Of a stretch of DNA of 64,000 nt, positions 45,510-54,744 are shown piece by piece. This stretch comes from Ramlibacter pallidus. Lineage in GTDB: Bacteria > Pseudomonadota > Gammaproteobacteria > Burkholderiales > Burkholderiaceae_C. Each line of letters starts with the position of its first letter. Position 1 is the stretch's first letter. A program made the position numbers and the translations under genes. Where the stretch lies: NCBI RefSeq assembly GCF_015070875.1, contig NZ_JADDIV010000005.1, positions 124,001 through 188,000 of the forward strand. Reading direction: 5' to 3'. Under the pieces are notes generated by a model. That model was not told the origin of the DNA and made no database searches. It worked only from the letters and a program-made list of their open reading frames with translations.

Positions 45510-47111
45510 TCAGTCCTGCGCGCCGCTGAGGCCGGTGAGCAGCACCTTGCCGCCCCGGGACTGGAACTCCGCGCGAAGGAGCAGCCGCTCTCCGTGCGAG
45601 CCGATCGTCGGCTCGCCCGCGTGGAGCCGGACCCGCACCGTGACGAGCAGCACGCCGTCGCGGGTCTCGCCCTTGAATTCGACGTTCGACGGCCGCACGG
45701 GTCTTGCTCCCCGCACCAGCTGCTCGTACTGGCGCGACAAGGCCTGTGCGGGCGGCGCCTGGCGCGCGTCGCTTTCCAGCAGGCGCAGGAGCTGGTCGCC
45801 GCTGCCGGTCTCCAGCTGCTGCAACAGCTGGGTCAGGAGGGGCTGGGCGTCGCTCAGCGCCGGGGCCTGCGGTCCGGCCGCGGGTCGTGGCGCGGCAACC
45901 GGCGGCGGGGGAACCGCAGCGACGACGGGGGCGGGGGGTGGCGGCACGCCGGCTTCGAAGCCGCGCGACGCGGCCACCGGCGCAGGGGGCGCGACCGCCG
46001 CGCCCTCTCCAGGAGGCCGTGCGCCCTGCGCCACGGCGCGCCTGTGCGCTGCGGCCAGCTCCGCGGCCGTCGGGACGTTCGGGGGCACGCCGACCGGGGC
46101 GGGTGGTTGGCCCGGGGCCGCGGCCGTGGCCACCGCCGGACGCGGTGCCGCGGGCGAAGGCGGCCGAGCCGCAAGTGCAGGCGCAGCCGCAGGCGGGGCG
46201 ACGGCGGCGACGGCTGGCGCGGCACTCGTGGCCGGCGGCGCGACGCGCTGGATCGGTGCGTCGGGCAATGGGGCGCGCGCAACGGTGGGTCCGTCGGTGG
46301 CGACCGCGGGCGGCCGGATGTCGACGGGCACCGCGGGAGCACCGTCCGCCACCAGCGGCAGGGCCGGCGAGGCGGCCTGCGGCAGGCTTTCCGTCGGCAC
46401 CAGTGCGGCCGGTTCGGACGGCATCGGGGCGGCAGGGGCCGGCAGGGAGGTGCGTTGCGGCGACTTCTGCACCAGGTGGGTCGTCTCGCTGTCCGGCAGC
46501 AGCGCCCAGATCCCCAGCGTCCCCATGGAGAGCGCCAGCCCCCAGGCGGCCACGGGATTCACCTGCCAGGTCTTGTGCCGGCGGGCGGCCGCCGGCGGAT
46601 AGGCAGTCTTCGGCGGTGGCGCATCGGCCCGCGGAGGCACGCCCACGCCCGCCAGCTGCTCGTCGTACTCCCGGCGCTGCACCGGGGACGAGAGCACCTC
46701 GTAGGCACGGTTCACGCGCACGGCCGCATCGGCGGACCACGCGGCGGCCGGCCCGGTGGTGAAGTCCGGATGCGTCAGCCGCATCAGCAGCCGGTAGCGT
46801 TCCTTCAGTTCGACGGGCTCCGTCCGCGAAGGCAGGCCCAGGACCGCGTAATGATCCGCTCCGGGATAGAGGAGGGCCGCCCGGATGAAGAACATCGCGG
46901 CCTCGTGCAGCGCCGCCGCTTCGGCCGGCGCCACGCCCGCCGGCTGCGTGCGGCCGACGGCGAGCTGCAGGATGTCCCGCACCGATGCGAACAGCACCGT
47001 GGGCTGCCGCAGCGTGAGCTGGTACTTGCCCGGTGCGGAGAAGTAGTCGAGGAGCGCCGCGTGCAACTGCGCGGCGGACGGAGGGCTCGACGGCTCGGCG
47101 GGTTCTTTCAT
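45510..47111 (-). CDS. J-domain membrane protein of the exopolysaccharide operon
   Basis: A 533-residue protein. A helical N-terminal region (1-80) precedes a J domain (about 85-155) with an intact HPD at 114-116 and NRAYEVLSSPVQRREYDEQL. A single membrane helix lies near 185-203 (AAWGLALSMGTLGIWALL). About 200 residues of Ala/Pro-rich linker follow, then a C-terminal alpha-beta domain (about 410-533). The HPD implies recruitment of an Hsp70 (DnaK) to the inner face of the membrane. The linker and tail would be periplasmic. It lies between the kinase and TPR-like genes. Confidence 0.8.
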   Translation of the reverse strand: MKEPAEPSSPPSAAQLHAALLDYFSAPGKYQLTLRQPTVLFASVRDILQLAVGRTQPAGVAPAEAAALHEAAMFFIRAALLYPGADHYAVLGLPSRTEPVELKERYRLLMRLTHPDFTTGPAAAWSADAAVRVNRAYEVLSSPVQRREYDEQLAGVGVPPRADAPPPKTAYPPAAARRHKTWQVNPVAAWGLALSMGTLGIWALLPDSETTHLVQKSPQRTSLPAPAAPMPSEPAALVPTESLPQAASPALPLVADGAPAVPVDIRPPAVATDGPTVARAPLPDAPIQRVAPPATSAAPAVAAVAPPAAAPALAARPPSPAAPRPAVATAAAPGQPPAPVGVPPNVPTAAELAAAHRRAVAQGARPPGEGAAVAPPAPVAASRGFEAGVPPPPAPVVAAVPPPPVAAPRPAAGPQAPALSDAQPLLTQLLQQLETGSGDQLLRLLESDARQAPPAQALSRQYEQLVRGARPVRPSNVEFKGETRDGVLLVTVRVRLHAGEPTIGSHGERLLLRAEFQSRGGKVLLTGLSGAQD

Positions 47112-47122
47112 GCCCGCCGTGC

Positions 47123-49474
47123 CTAGCGGGACCGGGACAAGGCCCTGCCTTGCGGGACGGGGGTGTCCGGGCCGTAGCCGTAGTAGGACTCGTAGTCCTG
47201 GGGCATCGCGTGGTTGAGCGTCTGGGTCAGGACGACCCCGCGCGGCACCAGGCCGCCCTGGCGCAGCCTGCGCAGCGCGGACTTGATCTGCGCCTTGCGC
47301 GTGCTGCTCGCCTGGACCACGAAGAGCACGTTCTGCAGCTGGTTGCCCAGCACGACGGAGTCGGCCAGCCCGAGCATCGGCGGTGCATCCACGATGACGT
47401 AGTCGATGCCGAGCGCTGACGTGATGTTCAGCAGCAGCAGCAGCTTGGGGCCCGTCAGCAGGTCGACCGGGTTGGGCGGCACCGGCCCGGCGGTGAGGAC
47501 CGAAAGGTTCGGGATCACCGTCGGCGTGATCATCTTGTCGCCGCGGTTGTCGCTGGAAAGCAGGTTGGAAAGGCCGAAATCGTTGGAGATGCCCAGCAGC
47601 TTGTGGATCGTCGGGTTGCGCATGTCGCCGTCGATCAGCAGGACGCGCTGGCCCATCTGGGCGAAGTTGATGGCCAGGGCGAGCGACGTGGTGCTCTTGC
47701 CTTCGTTGCGCGTCGTGCTGGTGATGACGAGGCGCTTGGGCGCGCCTTCCGCGGTGGAGAACTGGAGCGCCGTGCGGACCGACCGGTAGGCTTCCGCCAG
47801 GGCCGAGCGGGGATCCTCGTGGACCTCCATCGCTACCGGCTTGTTGCCCCCGCGCCTGCGATTGAGCTTGGGGATGATGCCCAGCAAGGGCAGGCCGAGG
47901 ATCCGCTCGACTTCGTCGGGGTACTTGATGGAATCGTCCATCACCTCCAGCGCGACGACGATGGCGCCGCCCAGCAGCATGCCGACCACCAGGCCGATCA
48001 GGAGGTTGCCGAAGAGGTTCGGCTCGTACGGGAACAGCGACGGCTCCGCCGCGTCGACGACGGAGATGTTGTTGCTGACGATGTTGCCGGAGATGCCCAG
48101 TTCCTTGAAGCGCTGCAGCAGGCTGTCGTACAGCTGGCGGTTGGTGTCGACCTCCCGCTTCAGCAGGTTGAGGTCGATGCTGTGGTCCTGCGTCGTCAGC
48201 ACCTGCTTGCGCGTCTGGTTCACCTTGTCGCGGATCAGGTTTTCCTGGCGCGCGGCGGCGTCGTACTGCGCCTGCAAGGTGGCGGAGGCGGCGGCGATCT
48301 CCTCCTTCATCTGCACGTCGATTTCCGTCAGCTGCGCCTTGATCTGCAGCATCTTGGGGAATTCCGGCTTGTAGATGCGCAGGTTCTCCTGGTACTCGAT
48401 CTGCAGCTTGGTGCGGCGCTCCTTCAGGGCCTGCACGCTCTTGTTGTCGACGATGGCGCTCGACGCTTCCGGGTTGCGGCGCATCTCGGCGAGCACGGCC
48501 TCGGCCTTGATGCGGTCCTGCTCCGCCTTCGCCAGGGCCGAGGCGTAGTCGATGTACGTCTGGTTGATCGCGCTGGTCTTGTCGTCCAGCGTCAGGATCT
48601 GGTTCGCCTGGGCATAGCTGTTCAGGCGGCGCTCGGAGTCCTCGAGCTTGGCCTTCATCTGCTTGATCTGGTCCTCGAGGAAGCTCTTGGCATAGGAAGA
48701 CGCGTCGAGCCGGCGCTCCATGCCCATCGCGATGAACGCCTGCACCGTGGAGTTGGCGATGCGCGCGGCGAGCTGCGGGTCCGTGTTGTCGACGTGCAGC
48801 TTCACCAGGCGCGAGCTGCGGACCGGCTCCACCGTGACCGAGTTCAGGAAGCGCCGGACGACGGCTTCCCGCCCGAGCACTTCCGCGTTGCGGGTGCTCG
48901 GCTTTGTCATCTTCTTGTAGCCCTGCATCAGGCGGCCGAGGTAGTCGCCGCCCGCCTCGTCGTCCGCCGGCGCCTCGGCGCCCTCACCGAGCTGCCGCGC
49001 GGGCGAGAGCGTGAGCGCGGCCTGGCCCGAGGGCGTCGAGCTGTCCAGGCGCAGTTCGTCGATCACGCGCTCGGCGAGGGAGCGGCTCTTGAGGAGTTCC
49101 TGCTGCGTGCGCATGGACACCGCGTCGTCGCTGCTGCGTTCCTGCTCGGGATCGTTCTCGAAGCGGACCACGCGGGGGGTCGCGCGCTCGATCTGCAGGA
49201 TGACCGTCGAACGGTAGACGGGCGTGCTCAGGAAGGTGCGGATCGCCGCGATGGCGCAGGCGAGGGAGATCACCAGCAGCAGCGTCCACTTGTGCTTGAG
49301 GATGATCCGGCCGATGTCGGTCAGGGTCAGCGAATCGTCCGCGACCTGTTCTTCCTCGCCCTTGGGGAGGAGCCCCGTCTGCAACTGGTAAGGCTGGCGC
49401 AGGGCCAGTTCGTTGTTGGCGACGGTCGGGGCGAATCCCGAAGCGTCGTCGCGCGAGATTTCGGAGGCAGACAT
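47123..49474 (-). CDS. Exopolysaccharide co-polymerase with BY tyrosine kinase domain (Wzc-type)
   Basis: A 783-residue inner-membrane protein fusing a Wzz chain-length domain and a bacterial tyrosine kinase. Helix 1 is near residues 70-90, the periplasmic coiled coil spans about 150-470 and helix 2 is near 500-525. The cytoplasmic kinase has Walker A TTRNEGKST (about 586), Walker A' LLIDGDMRNP (about 611) and Walker B YVIVDAPP (about 693). A C-terminal Tyr cluster QDYESYYGYGP (about 763) is the autophosphorylation site. It controls polymer length and export with the OPX protein. Confidence 0.94.
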   Translation of the reverse strand: MSASEISRDDASGFAPTVANNELALRQPYQLQTGLLPKGEEEQVADDSLTLTDIGRIILKHKWTLLLVISLACAIAAIRTFLSTPVYRSTVILQIERATPRVVRFENDPEQERSSDDAVSMRTQQELLKSRSLAERVIDELRLDSSTPSGQAALTLSPARQLGEGAEAPADDEAGGDYLGRLMQGYKKMTKPSTRNAEVLGREAVVRRFLNSVTVEPVRSSRLVKLHVDNTDPQLAARIANSTVQAFIAMGMERRLDASSYAKSFLEDQIKQMKAKLEDSERRLNSYAQANQILTLDDKTSAINQTYIDYASALAKAEQDRIKAEAVLAEMRRNPEASSAIVDNKSVQALKERRTKLQIEYQENLRIYKPEFPKMLQIKAQLTEIDVQMKEEIAAASATLQAQYDAAARQENLIRDKVNQTRKQVLTTQDHSIDLNLLKREVDTNRQLYDSLLQRFKELGISGNIVSNNISVVDAAEPSLFPYEPNLFGNLLIGLVVGMLLGGAIVVALEVMDDSIKYPDEVERILGLPLLGIIPKLNRRRGGNKPVAMEVHEDPRSALAEAYRSVRTALQFSTAEGAPKRLVITSTTRNEGKSTTSLALAINFAQMGQRVLLIDGDMRNPTIHKLLGISNDFGLSNLLSSDNRGDKMITPTVIPNLSVLTAGPVPPNPVDLLTGPKLLLLLNITSALGIDYVIVDAPPMLGLADSVVLGNQLQNVLFVVQASSTRKAQIKSALRRLRQGGLVPRGVVLTQTLNHAMPQDYESYYGYGPDTPVPQGRALSRSR

Positions 49475-49539
49475 GGTGGCGCTTTTTCGAGTTGGAACGG
49501 TCCGGGCCGTGGATCGCGCGGCCTGTGGGTACGCCGAGC

Positions 49540-50286
49540 TTAACGACCAAACACGGAGAAAGGATTGATCGAGTCGACGATATCCCGGAACACGGAATCC
49601 TTCAAAAGGGCACGGGTCGGGTCGCGCTGGACGACGATGAGGTCGCCGCCGCGCACGGACGGGTCCTCGTCCTTGCCGGCCCGGATGCGGTCCACGTCGA
49701 AGGTGGCCACCTGGCGCTCGCCCTTGTCCCCCTGCCGGAACACCTTCACCTCGGTGGAATTCGCGATCTGGCCGAAGCCGCCGGCGAGCGCCAGGGCCCG
49801 CAGGAGCGTCATCTGGCCGACCAGCGGGTAGATTCCCGGCTTGGTCACGGCGCCGTCGATGGTGATGCGTTCGGTCGTGAACTCGCGGATGAACACCGAC
49901 ACCTGCGGGTCCTGCAGGTACTTCGCGCCGTAAAGGCTGGCAACGTGCTGCTCGACCTGCTGCTGCGTCAGCCCGGCGACCGCCACGGGCCCGACCAGGG
50001 GCAGCGTCACGAAGCCGGCGGCGTTGACGCGGACCGTCCGCTTGCCGCTTTCGAGGTTCAGCACCTCGACGTCCAGCAGGTCGTTGGCGCCCACGCGGTA
50101 TTCCTTGTCGAGGCCCATCACCGGCACGGGCTGCTGCCCCGCGGAGGACTCGCTGCTGGCGGGCCGGAAGGTGCCGTTCCCCTGGGCGGTGGCGGAGGAA
50201 GCAGCGTTCCCCAATGTGGTGGGCTGCTGGGCGAAGCCGGCTGTGCAGAACAACAGTGCTGCCGCCGCGAGCGCTTGACGGATCAT
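49540..50286 (-). CDS. Polysaccharide export outer-membrane protein (OPX, Wza-like)
   Basis: A 248-residue exported protein. The signal peptide (cleavage near FAQQ, residue 20) lacks an acceptable lipobox: the only early Cys (residue 14) is preceded by Phe. A PES domain (YRVGANDLLDVEVLNLESGK, about 63-82) and one SLBB domain (ERITIDGAVTKPGIYPLVGQ, about 140-160) follow. It has no C-terminal amphipathic barrel helix like Wza, so it belongs to the short OPX class, which may need a separate outer-membrane pore. First gene of the exopolysaccharide operon. Confidence 0.92.
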   Translation of the reverse strand: MIRQALAAAALLFCTAGFAQQPTTLGNAASSATAQGNGTFRPASSESSAGQQPVPVMGLDKEYRVGANDLLDVEVLNLESGKRTVRVNAAGFVTLPLVGPVAVAGLTQQQVEQHVASLYGAKYLQDPQVSVFIREFTTERITIDGAVTKPGIYPLVGQMTLLRALALAGGFGQIANSTEVKVFRQGDKGERQVATFDVDRIRAGKDEDPSVRGGDLIVVQRDPTRALLKDSVFRDIVDSINPFSVFGR

Positions 50287-50351
50287 GGTCGGAGCATCCC
50301 TAAAAGGACGGATTCTAGGGAAGTATCACTTCCGCTCCAACCCGGGTTCCC

Positions 50352-51404
50352 CTAGGGGCCGTGCTTGTCCGCCTCGGTGGTGAAGGAATCCGCGAAAAAT
50401 TCCTCCGCCGGCAGGCCGCAGTGCGCGCTGTACTCGGCGCGCGCGGAATCGACCACGATGGGCGCGCCGCAGGCATAGACCTGGTGGCCGGAGAGGTCGG
50501 GGAAGTCCTCCATCACCGCCTTGTGGACGAAGCCGGTGCGGCCCGTCCAGTCGTCCTCGGGCAATGCGTTGGAGACCACCGGGACATAGCGCAGGTTCGG
50601 CATGTCGGCCAGCCGTTCGCGCACCCAGGCGTCCATGTAAAGATCGCCCGGCCGGCGGCCGCCCCAGTAGAGGGTGGCGGGCCGCTGGATCCCCTTGAAC
50701 TGCATGTGTTCGAGCAGCGCCTTGATCGGCGCGAAGCCGGTGCCGGAGGCCAGCAGCACGAGCGGCTTGCCGGAGTCCTCGCGCAGGTAGAAGCTGCCGA
50801 ACGGGCCTTCCACGCGCAGGATCTCCTTCTCCTTCATCGCGGTGAACACGTGGTCGGTGAACTTGCCGCCCGGCATGTGGCGGATGTGGAGCTCCACCCC
50901 GGGGCCGTTGTGCGGCGCGTTGGCCATCGAGTAGCTGCGGCGCGCGCCATCGCGCAGGATGAACTCGATGTACTGGCCGGCGTGGTAGCGCAGGGTGTCG
51001 TTGGCGGGCAGCTGCAGCCTGACCACCATCACGTCGTGCGACACCTTCTCGAGTGCGCTGACGCGCGAAGGCATCTTGCGCACCGGGAACGCGCTCTCGT
51101 CGGTGACCTGCCGCGATTCGAGCACCACGTCGGTCTGCGGCACCGCGCAGCACGTGAGGATGAGCCCCTTGGCCTCCTCCTCGGGAGAAAGCGCCTTGGC
51201 CTGGTGAGGCCCGTGGACCACGGTGCCCTCGAGCTTCCTGCACTTGCAGGAGCCGCACGCGCCGTCCTTGCAGCCGTAGGGCATGCCGATGCCCTGGCGG
51301 ATCGCCGCCGGCAGGATGGCTTCGCCGTTCTCCACGCTGAACGCACGGCCGCTGGGCTGCACGGTGATCTGGAACGGGCCGGCGGCGGCCGTGGCGGCGG
51401 TCAT
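50352..51404 (-). CDS. 2Fe-2S ferredoxin-NAD(P)H reductase (AscD-like)
   Basis: A 350-residue oxidoreductase with an N-terminal plant-type [2Fe-2S] domain: CKDGACGSCKC at about residues 40-50 and a fourth Cys in LTCCAVP near residue 81. An FAD-binding domain (YHAGQYIEFILRDGARRSYS, about 139-158) and NAD-binding domain (LLASGTGFAPIKALLEH, about 211-227; VYACGAPIVVDSA) follow. This layout is annotated as CDP-6-deoxy-delta-3,4-glucoseen reductase but is also seen in oxygenase reductases. With no dideoxysugar genes here, its substrate is open. Confidence 0.88.
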   Translation of the reverse strand: MTAATAAAGPFQITVQPSGRAFSVENGEAILPAAIRQGIGMPYGCKDGACGSCKCRKLEGTVVHGPHQAKALSPEEEAKGLILTCCAVPQTDVVLESRQVTDESAFPVRKMPSRVSALEKVSHDVMVVRLQLPANDTLRYHAGQYIEFILRDGARRSYSMANAPHNGPGVELHIRHMPGGKFTDHVFTAMKEKEILRVEGPFGSFYLREDSGKPLVLLASGTGFAPIKALLEHMQFKGIQRPATLYWGGRRPGDLYMDAWVRERLADMPNLRYVPVVSNALPEDDWTGRTGFVHKAVMEDFPDLSGHQVYACGAPIVVDSARAEYSAHCGLPAEEFFADSFTTEADKHGP

Positions 51405-51504
51405 GCTTGGTTATCCTCTCGGGCTCTGGCTGTGTCTCCCCGCGATTTTGCCCTCAAACCAATCCCCCCTCGGCGCGTTGCCGGCGCGCTTTCGCCGCAC
51501 GCGC

Positions 51505-52374
51505 ATGCTCATCGTGGGCTGCGGTGACGTCGGCCTGCGGGTGGCCCGCGCGCTGCCGCGGCGTGTCCGCGTGCTCGCCCTCACGTCGAGCGCCGACCGC
51601 GTGCCGGAACTGCGCGCGCGCGGCATCGTGCCCCTGCCGGGAAACCTGGACGAGCCCGCATCGCTGCGGCGGCTGGCGGGCCTGGCCGGCCACGTGGTGC
51701 ACCTCGCGCCGCCCGCCGCCGAGGCGCAGGAGGAATGGTGGCGCGACCGGCGCACGCAGGCACTGCTGCGGGCGCTGCGCCTGCGCGGCGCGCCGCTCAC
51801 CCTGGTGTATGCCTCCACGAGCGGCGTCTATGGGGACTGCGGGGGCGCGCGGGTGGATGAATCGCGACCCGTCGCGCCGCGCACGCCGCGGGCGCAAAGG
51901 CGCGTCGACGCGGAGCGGCAGGTGCGCGTCTTCGCCCGCGGCGCCGGCACCCGCGCGAGCGTGCTGCGCATCCCGGGCATCTACGCGCCCGACCGCCCGG
52001 GCGGCACGCCGCGCGAGCGCCTGCTGAAAGGGACGCCGGTGCTGGCGGCGCAGGACGACGTCTTCACCAACCACATCCACGCCGACGACCTCGCGCGCGC
52101 GGTGCTCGCCGCGGTGTGGCGCGGCCGGCCCCAGCGCGTCTACAACGCGAGCGACGACAGCGAGCTGAAGATGGGCGACTACTTCGACCTGGCCGCGGAT
52201 CTCTACGGCCTCGCGCGCCCGCCCCGCGTGGCGCGCAGCACCGCGCAGGAGCAGCTGCCGCTGATGCTCCTGAGTTTCATGGGCGAGTCGCGGCGCCTGG
52301 CCAACCGCAGGCTGAAGGAGGAACTGCGCCTCGTGCTGCGCCACCCCACGGTGGCAAGCGGCTTGCGCGCCTGA
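51505..52374 (+). CDS. NAD-dependent epimerase/dehydratase family protein
   Basis: A 289-residue extended SDR with Rossmann motif GCGDVGLRVARAL (about residues 5-17) and a YeeZ/WcaG-like core: VYASTSGVYGD (about 106-116) and the GTPR region. Instead of a clear YxxxK it has APRTPRAQRRVDAERQ in the position of the catalytic pair. This non-canonical version is common in Betaproteobacteria and may not be an epimerase. The ATG at 51505 directly precedes the Rossmann strand. It diverges from the 2Fe-2S reductase. Confidence 0.8.
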   Translation: MLIVGCGDVGLRVARALPRRVRVLALTSSADRVPELRARGIVPLPGNLDEPASLRRLAGLAGHVVHLAPPAAEAQEEWWRDRRTQALLRALRLRGAPLTLVYASTSGVYGDCGGARVDESRPVAPRTPRAQRRVDAERQVRVFARGAGTRASVLRIPGIYAPDRPGGTPRERLLKGTPVLAAQDDVFTNHIHADDLARAVLAAVWRGRPQRVYNASDDSELKMGDYFDLAADLYGLARPPRVARSTAQEQLPLMLLSFMGESRRLANRRLKEELRLVLRHPTVASGLRA

Positions 52375-52379
52375 TCCGG

Positions 52380-54482
52380 CTACTGCGCCGCGCTGTCCGC
52401 GGGCGCGCTGGCCTGGGTGCGCAACTGGTGGCAGCGCAAGGACAGCCCCTGGTGCACCTGCAGGTGCCGCTGCGCGATCTCGTCGTCGCCGGCGGGGGCG
52501 GGCGCAGCGGCCAGCCGCTCCGCGCAGTTGTCCCGGCGCAGGTCGGGGCCGAGCGCGGCGAGGTAGCGTTCCAGCCGCAGCAAGCTGCTGTCGCCGGCGC
52601 GGGCCTGGTAGCGTTGAAGCTCCGATTGCAGCGCGGGCCAGCGCGCCGCGGAGGCGTCGGCCAGCAGCCGAGGGCTGCCGAGGGCGAGCAGCGGCTGCGC
52701 CTGCTGCACGAGCGCTTCCAGGCGGGCAGGCGCCGCGCCCAGGGCCTGCGCCGGTGACAGGGGTTCGCCCTGCCACGCGGCGAAATCCGTGGCGCGCGCG
52801 TCCTGCAGCGGATGCTGCTGCCATTCGTCGTGCAGCGCCGCCAGCCGCCGCGCCAGTTCGGCGTCCAGCGTGGCTTCCAGGCGCTCGCCCAGCGCGCCGG
52901 CTCCCGTTTCCTTCAGGACGGCCTGCAGATGCGCGACCTGCTCGCGCTGCTGGCGGAACAGGAGGGCATCGAACGGCACCTTCCGTTCCGCCGGCCAGGC
53001 GGACTGCAGCGTGCGGTAGGCCCGCTGGTAGATCAGTTCCGCGACCCGCGCGTCCACCACCCGTGCGACCACGGGCTGTGCCTGCGCAGGGAAGAGGGGC
53101 AGCACTTCCGCCCTGACGCGCGCGCGTTCGGCGGCCAGCGCCCTGGCCTCCTGCGTGACCCTGGCGAGGTTCGGGTTCTCGCGCACGCTCCGGCCGGCCG
53201 GGGCGGGCTCTTCGGCCATGAAGGAGGCCTGGAGCAGCCCCGCCAGTCCCGCGCGCAACGCCCCGCGCTCGCCGGAGAGGGCGAAGCGCTGCTCGCCGTC
53301 CACCCACACGATGCCGGCCTGCCCGCGGCTGCCGAAGGCCTCCTCGAAGTGGCGGCGGAACTCGGCGAAGGCCGCGCCCGACTGGTGGTGCAGCTGGTGC
53401 ACCATCTCCGGCCCGAACAGGCGGGTGCGCTCGATGCGCCGCATCACGTCCTGGTAGGCCGGCCCCAGCTGCAGCTTCGCCTGCCGCATCCAGTCGTTGC
53501 GGCCGCGCGCCAGCAGTGCATGCTGGTCTTCCAGCAGGGCATGGACCGCGCGGTAACGCTCCAGCGTGCGGTCGAAAGCGGCGGGGCGCGCGGAGACCTC
53601 GAACAAGCCGGTGCTGCGTTCGACCAGCCCCTGCTCCAGGGCGAACAGGTCGTTGGTGTTCAGCAGGCGGGTGTGCAGCGCGCCCATCGCCTTGCCCAGC
53701 GAGCAACGCGTGGCCCACTGCAGGCGGGCCAGCATGAGCGAGCGCTGCACGTCGACCTCGTCGGCGCCCTGGAACATGCGCACGCTGCCCGCCAGTGCGC
53801 CCGGAACGTCCTTGCCCAGGGTGTAGGCGAGCAGCTGGCGCAGCTGCTCGGGATGGCCGACGCTGTAGTGCAGGGACAGGAAGGACTGCACGGCCGCGTC
53901 GAGACGCTCGACCGCCGCCACGTAGTCCGTGACGGCGACGAACTCGGGCAGGTCCTCGGCCGTGGCGGCGAGCTTGCGCTCGACGTCGCGCGGCACCGGG
54001 GACTGGCACTCCGCGCCGGCCTGCAGGTCGCCCGTCCGGCGCACCAGCGCAACGCCGGTCAGCGTCGATGCACGGGCATAGAGCTCGCGGCGCACCGTCT
54101 CGACGACGATGTCGCCGAACTCGCGTGCGAGGCGGGCCTGGACCTGCTCCTCGAGCCGGTCGAAGGCGGCCCAGGAACCCGGGAGGAAGAGGGTCCACAG
54201 CGTGTCGCGTTGCAGCCGCTCGGTGGCGGAGATGAGCGCCGTCGCCTTGCGCCGGTACCACTCGGGATCCACCGACTCGCGGTTCTGCACGCGGGCGCGG
54301 AAATACGCGTCGGCGTTGAGATGCGTCAGCGTGCGCGTGAGCTCCTGCCGCCATGTACCGAGCTGCACCGCGGCGAGCAGGATGCCGGTGGCCCAGACCG
54401 CCAGCAGCAGCCAGACCATCGCCAGCGCGATGCGCTGCAAGCGCCCCGGTGCGGGGCGAAGCCAGTCGAGGAAGTTCCTCAT
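52380..54482 (-). CDS. Large membrane-anchored protein with IcmF/TssM-like features
   Basis: A 700-residue protein. One membrane helix lies at about residues 17-38 (LAMVWLLLAVWATGILLAAV); the remainder is predicted helical. The stretch TLWTLFLPGSWAAFDRLEEQ (about 93-112) resembles the LxFxPSSWF segment of the C-terminal portion of T6SS IcmF/TssM, and the following (I/V)VETVRRELYARA has matching spacing. It lacks the N-terminal membrane pair and the GTPase domain of TssM, and no other T6SS gene is nearby. It is translationally coupled to the 62-aa protein. Assignment is tentative. Confidence 0.6.
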   Translation of the reverse strand: MRNFLDWLRPAPGRLQRIALAMVWLLLAVWATGILLAAVQLGTWRQELTRTLTHLNADAYFRARVQNRESVDPEWYRRKATALISATERLQRDTLWTLFLPGSWAAFDRLEEQVQARLAREFGDIVVETVRRELYARASTLTGVALVRRTGDLQAGAECQSPVPRDVERKLAATAEDLPEFVAVTDYVAAVERLDAAVQSFLSLHYSVGHPEQLRQLLAYTLGKDVPGALAGSVRMFQGADEVDVQRSLMLARLQWATRCSLGKAMGALHTRLLNTNDLFALEQGLVERSTGLFEVSARPAAFDRTLERYRAVHALLEDQHALLARGRNDWMRQAKLQLGPAYQDVMRRIERTRLFGPEMVHQLHHQSGAAFAEFRRHFEEAFGSRGQAGIVWVDGEQRFALSGERGALRAGLAGLLQASFMAEEPAPAGRSVRENPNLARVTQEARALAAERARVRAEVLPLFPAQAQPVVARVVDARVAELIYQRAYRTLQSAWPAERKVPFDALLFRQQREQVAHLQAVLKETGAGALGERLEATLDAELARRLAALHDEWQQHPLQDARATDFAAWQGEPLSPAQALGAAPARLEALVQQAQPLLALGSPRLLADASAARWPALQSELQRYQARAGDSSLLRLERYLAALGPDLRRDNCAERLAAAPAPAGDDEIAQRHLQVHQGLSLRCHQLRTQASAPADSAAQ

Positions 54483-54667
54483 CGGGCCCCCGCGGGGCGG
54501 GACGTCGCCGGCGGCTGGAGCAGTTCACGCACCGGCCAGGTCTGCCAGAGCCACAGCGCTTCCGACGCGACCAGCAACGCCAGGGCAGCGAGGGCGACCC
54601 GCAGCCATGGACGCCATCCGGGGCCCGTGCCCGCGACTTCCGCGCCCTTCCCCGAAACTGGCTCCAT
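54479..54667 (-). CDS. 62-residue single-helix membrane protein
   Basis: A short gene between the HtrA-like and IcmF-like genes. It begins MEPVSGKGAEVAG and has one hydrophobic helix (about residues 20-42, LRVALAALALLVASEALWLW). Its stop overlaps the downstream ATG (ATGA), so it is very likely translated. Family not recognised. It could tether or regulate the 700-residue protein, by context only. An upstream ATG at 54712 would lengthen it by 15 residues without clear support. Confidence 0.6.
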   Translation of the reverse strand: MEPVSGKGAEVAGTGPGWRPWLRVALAALALLVASEALWLWQTWPVRELLQPPATSRPAGAR

Positions 54668-54744
54668 GCCTGCGCTCCCCCGGTTGTGCCGACCGCCAAG
54701 GCTAGGGACCACGGCCTGCCTTCCTGTCAGCCTTCATCCGGAGG

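Noticed and set aside
50352-51404. A dideoxysugar (ascarylose) pathway gene
   Set aside because: The 2Fe-2S/FAD/NAD layout is shared with many oxygenase reductases and no partner dehydrase is nearby.
52380-54482. A complete type VI secretion system
   Set aside because: Only a distant resemblance to part of TssM exists; no TssB/C, Hcp, VgrG, ClpV or baseplate gene is present.
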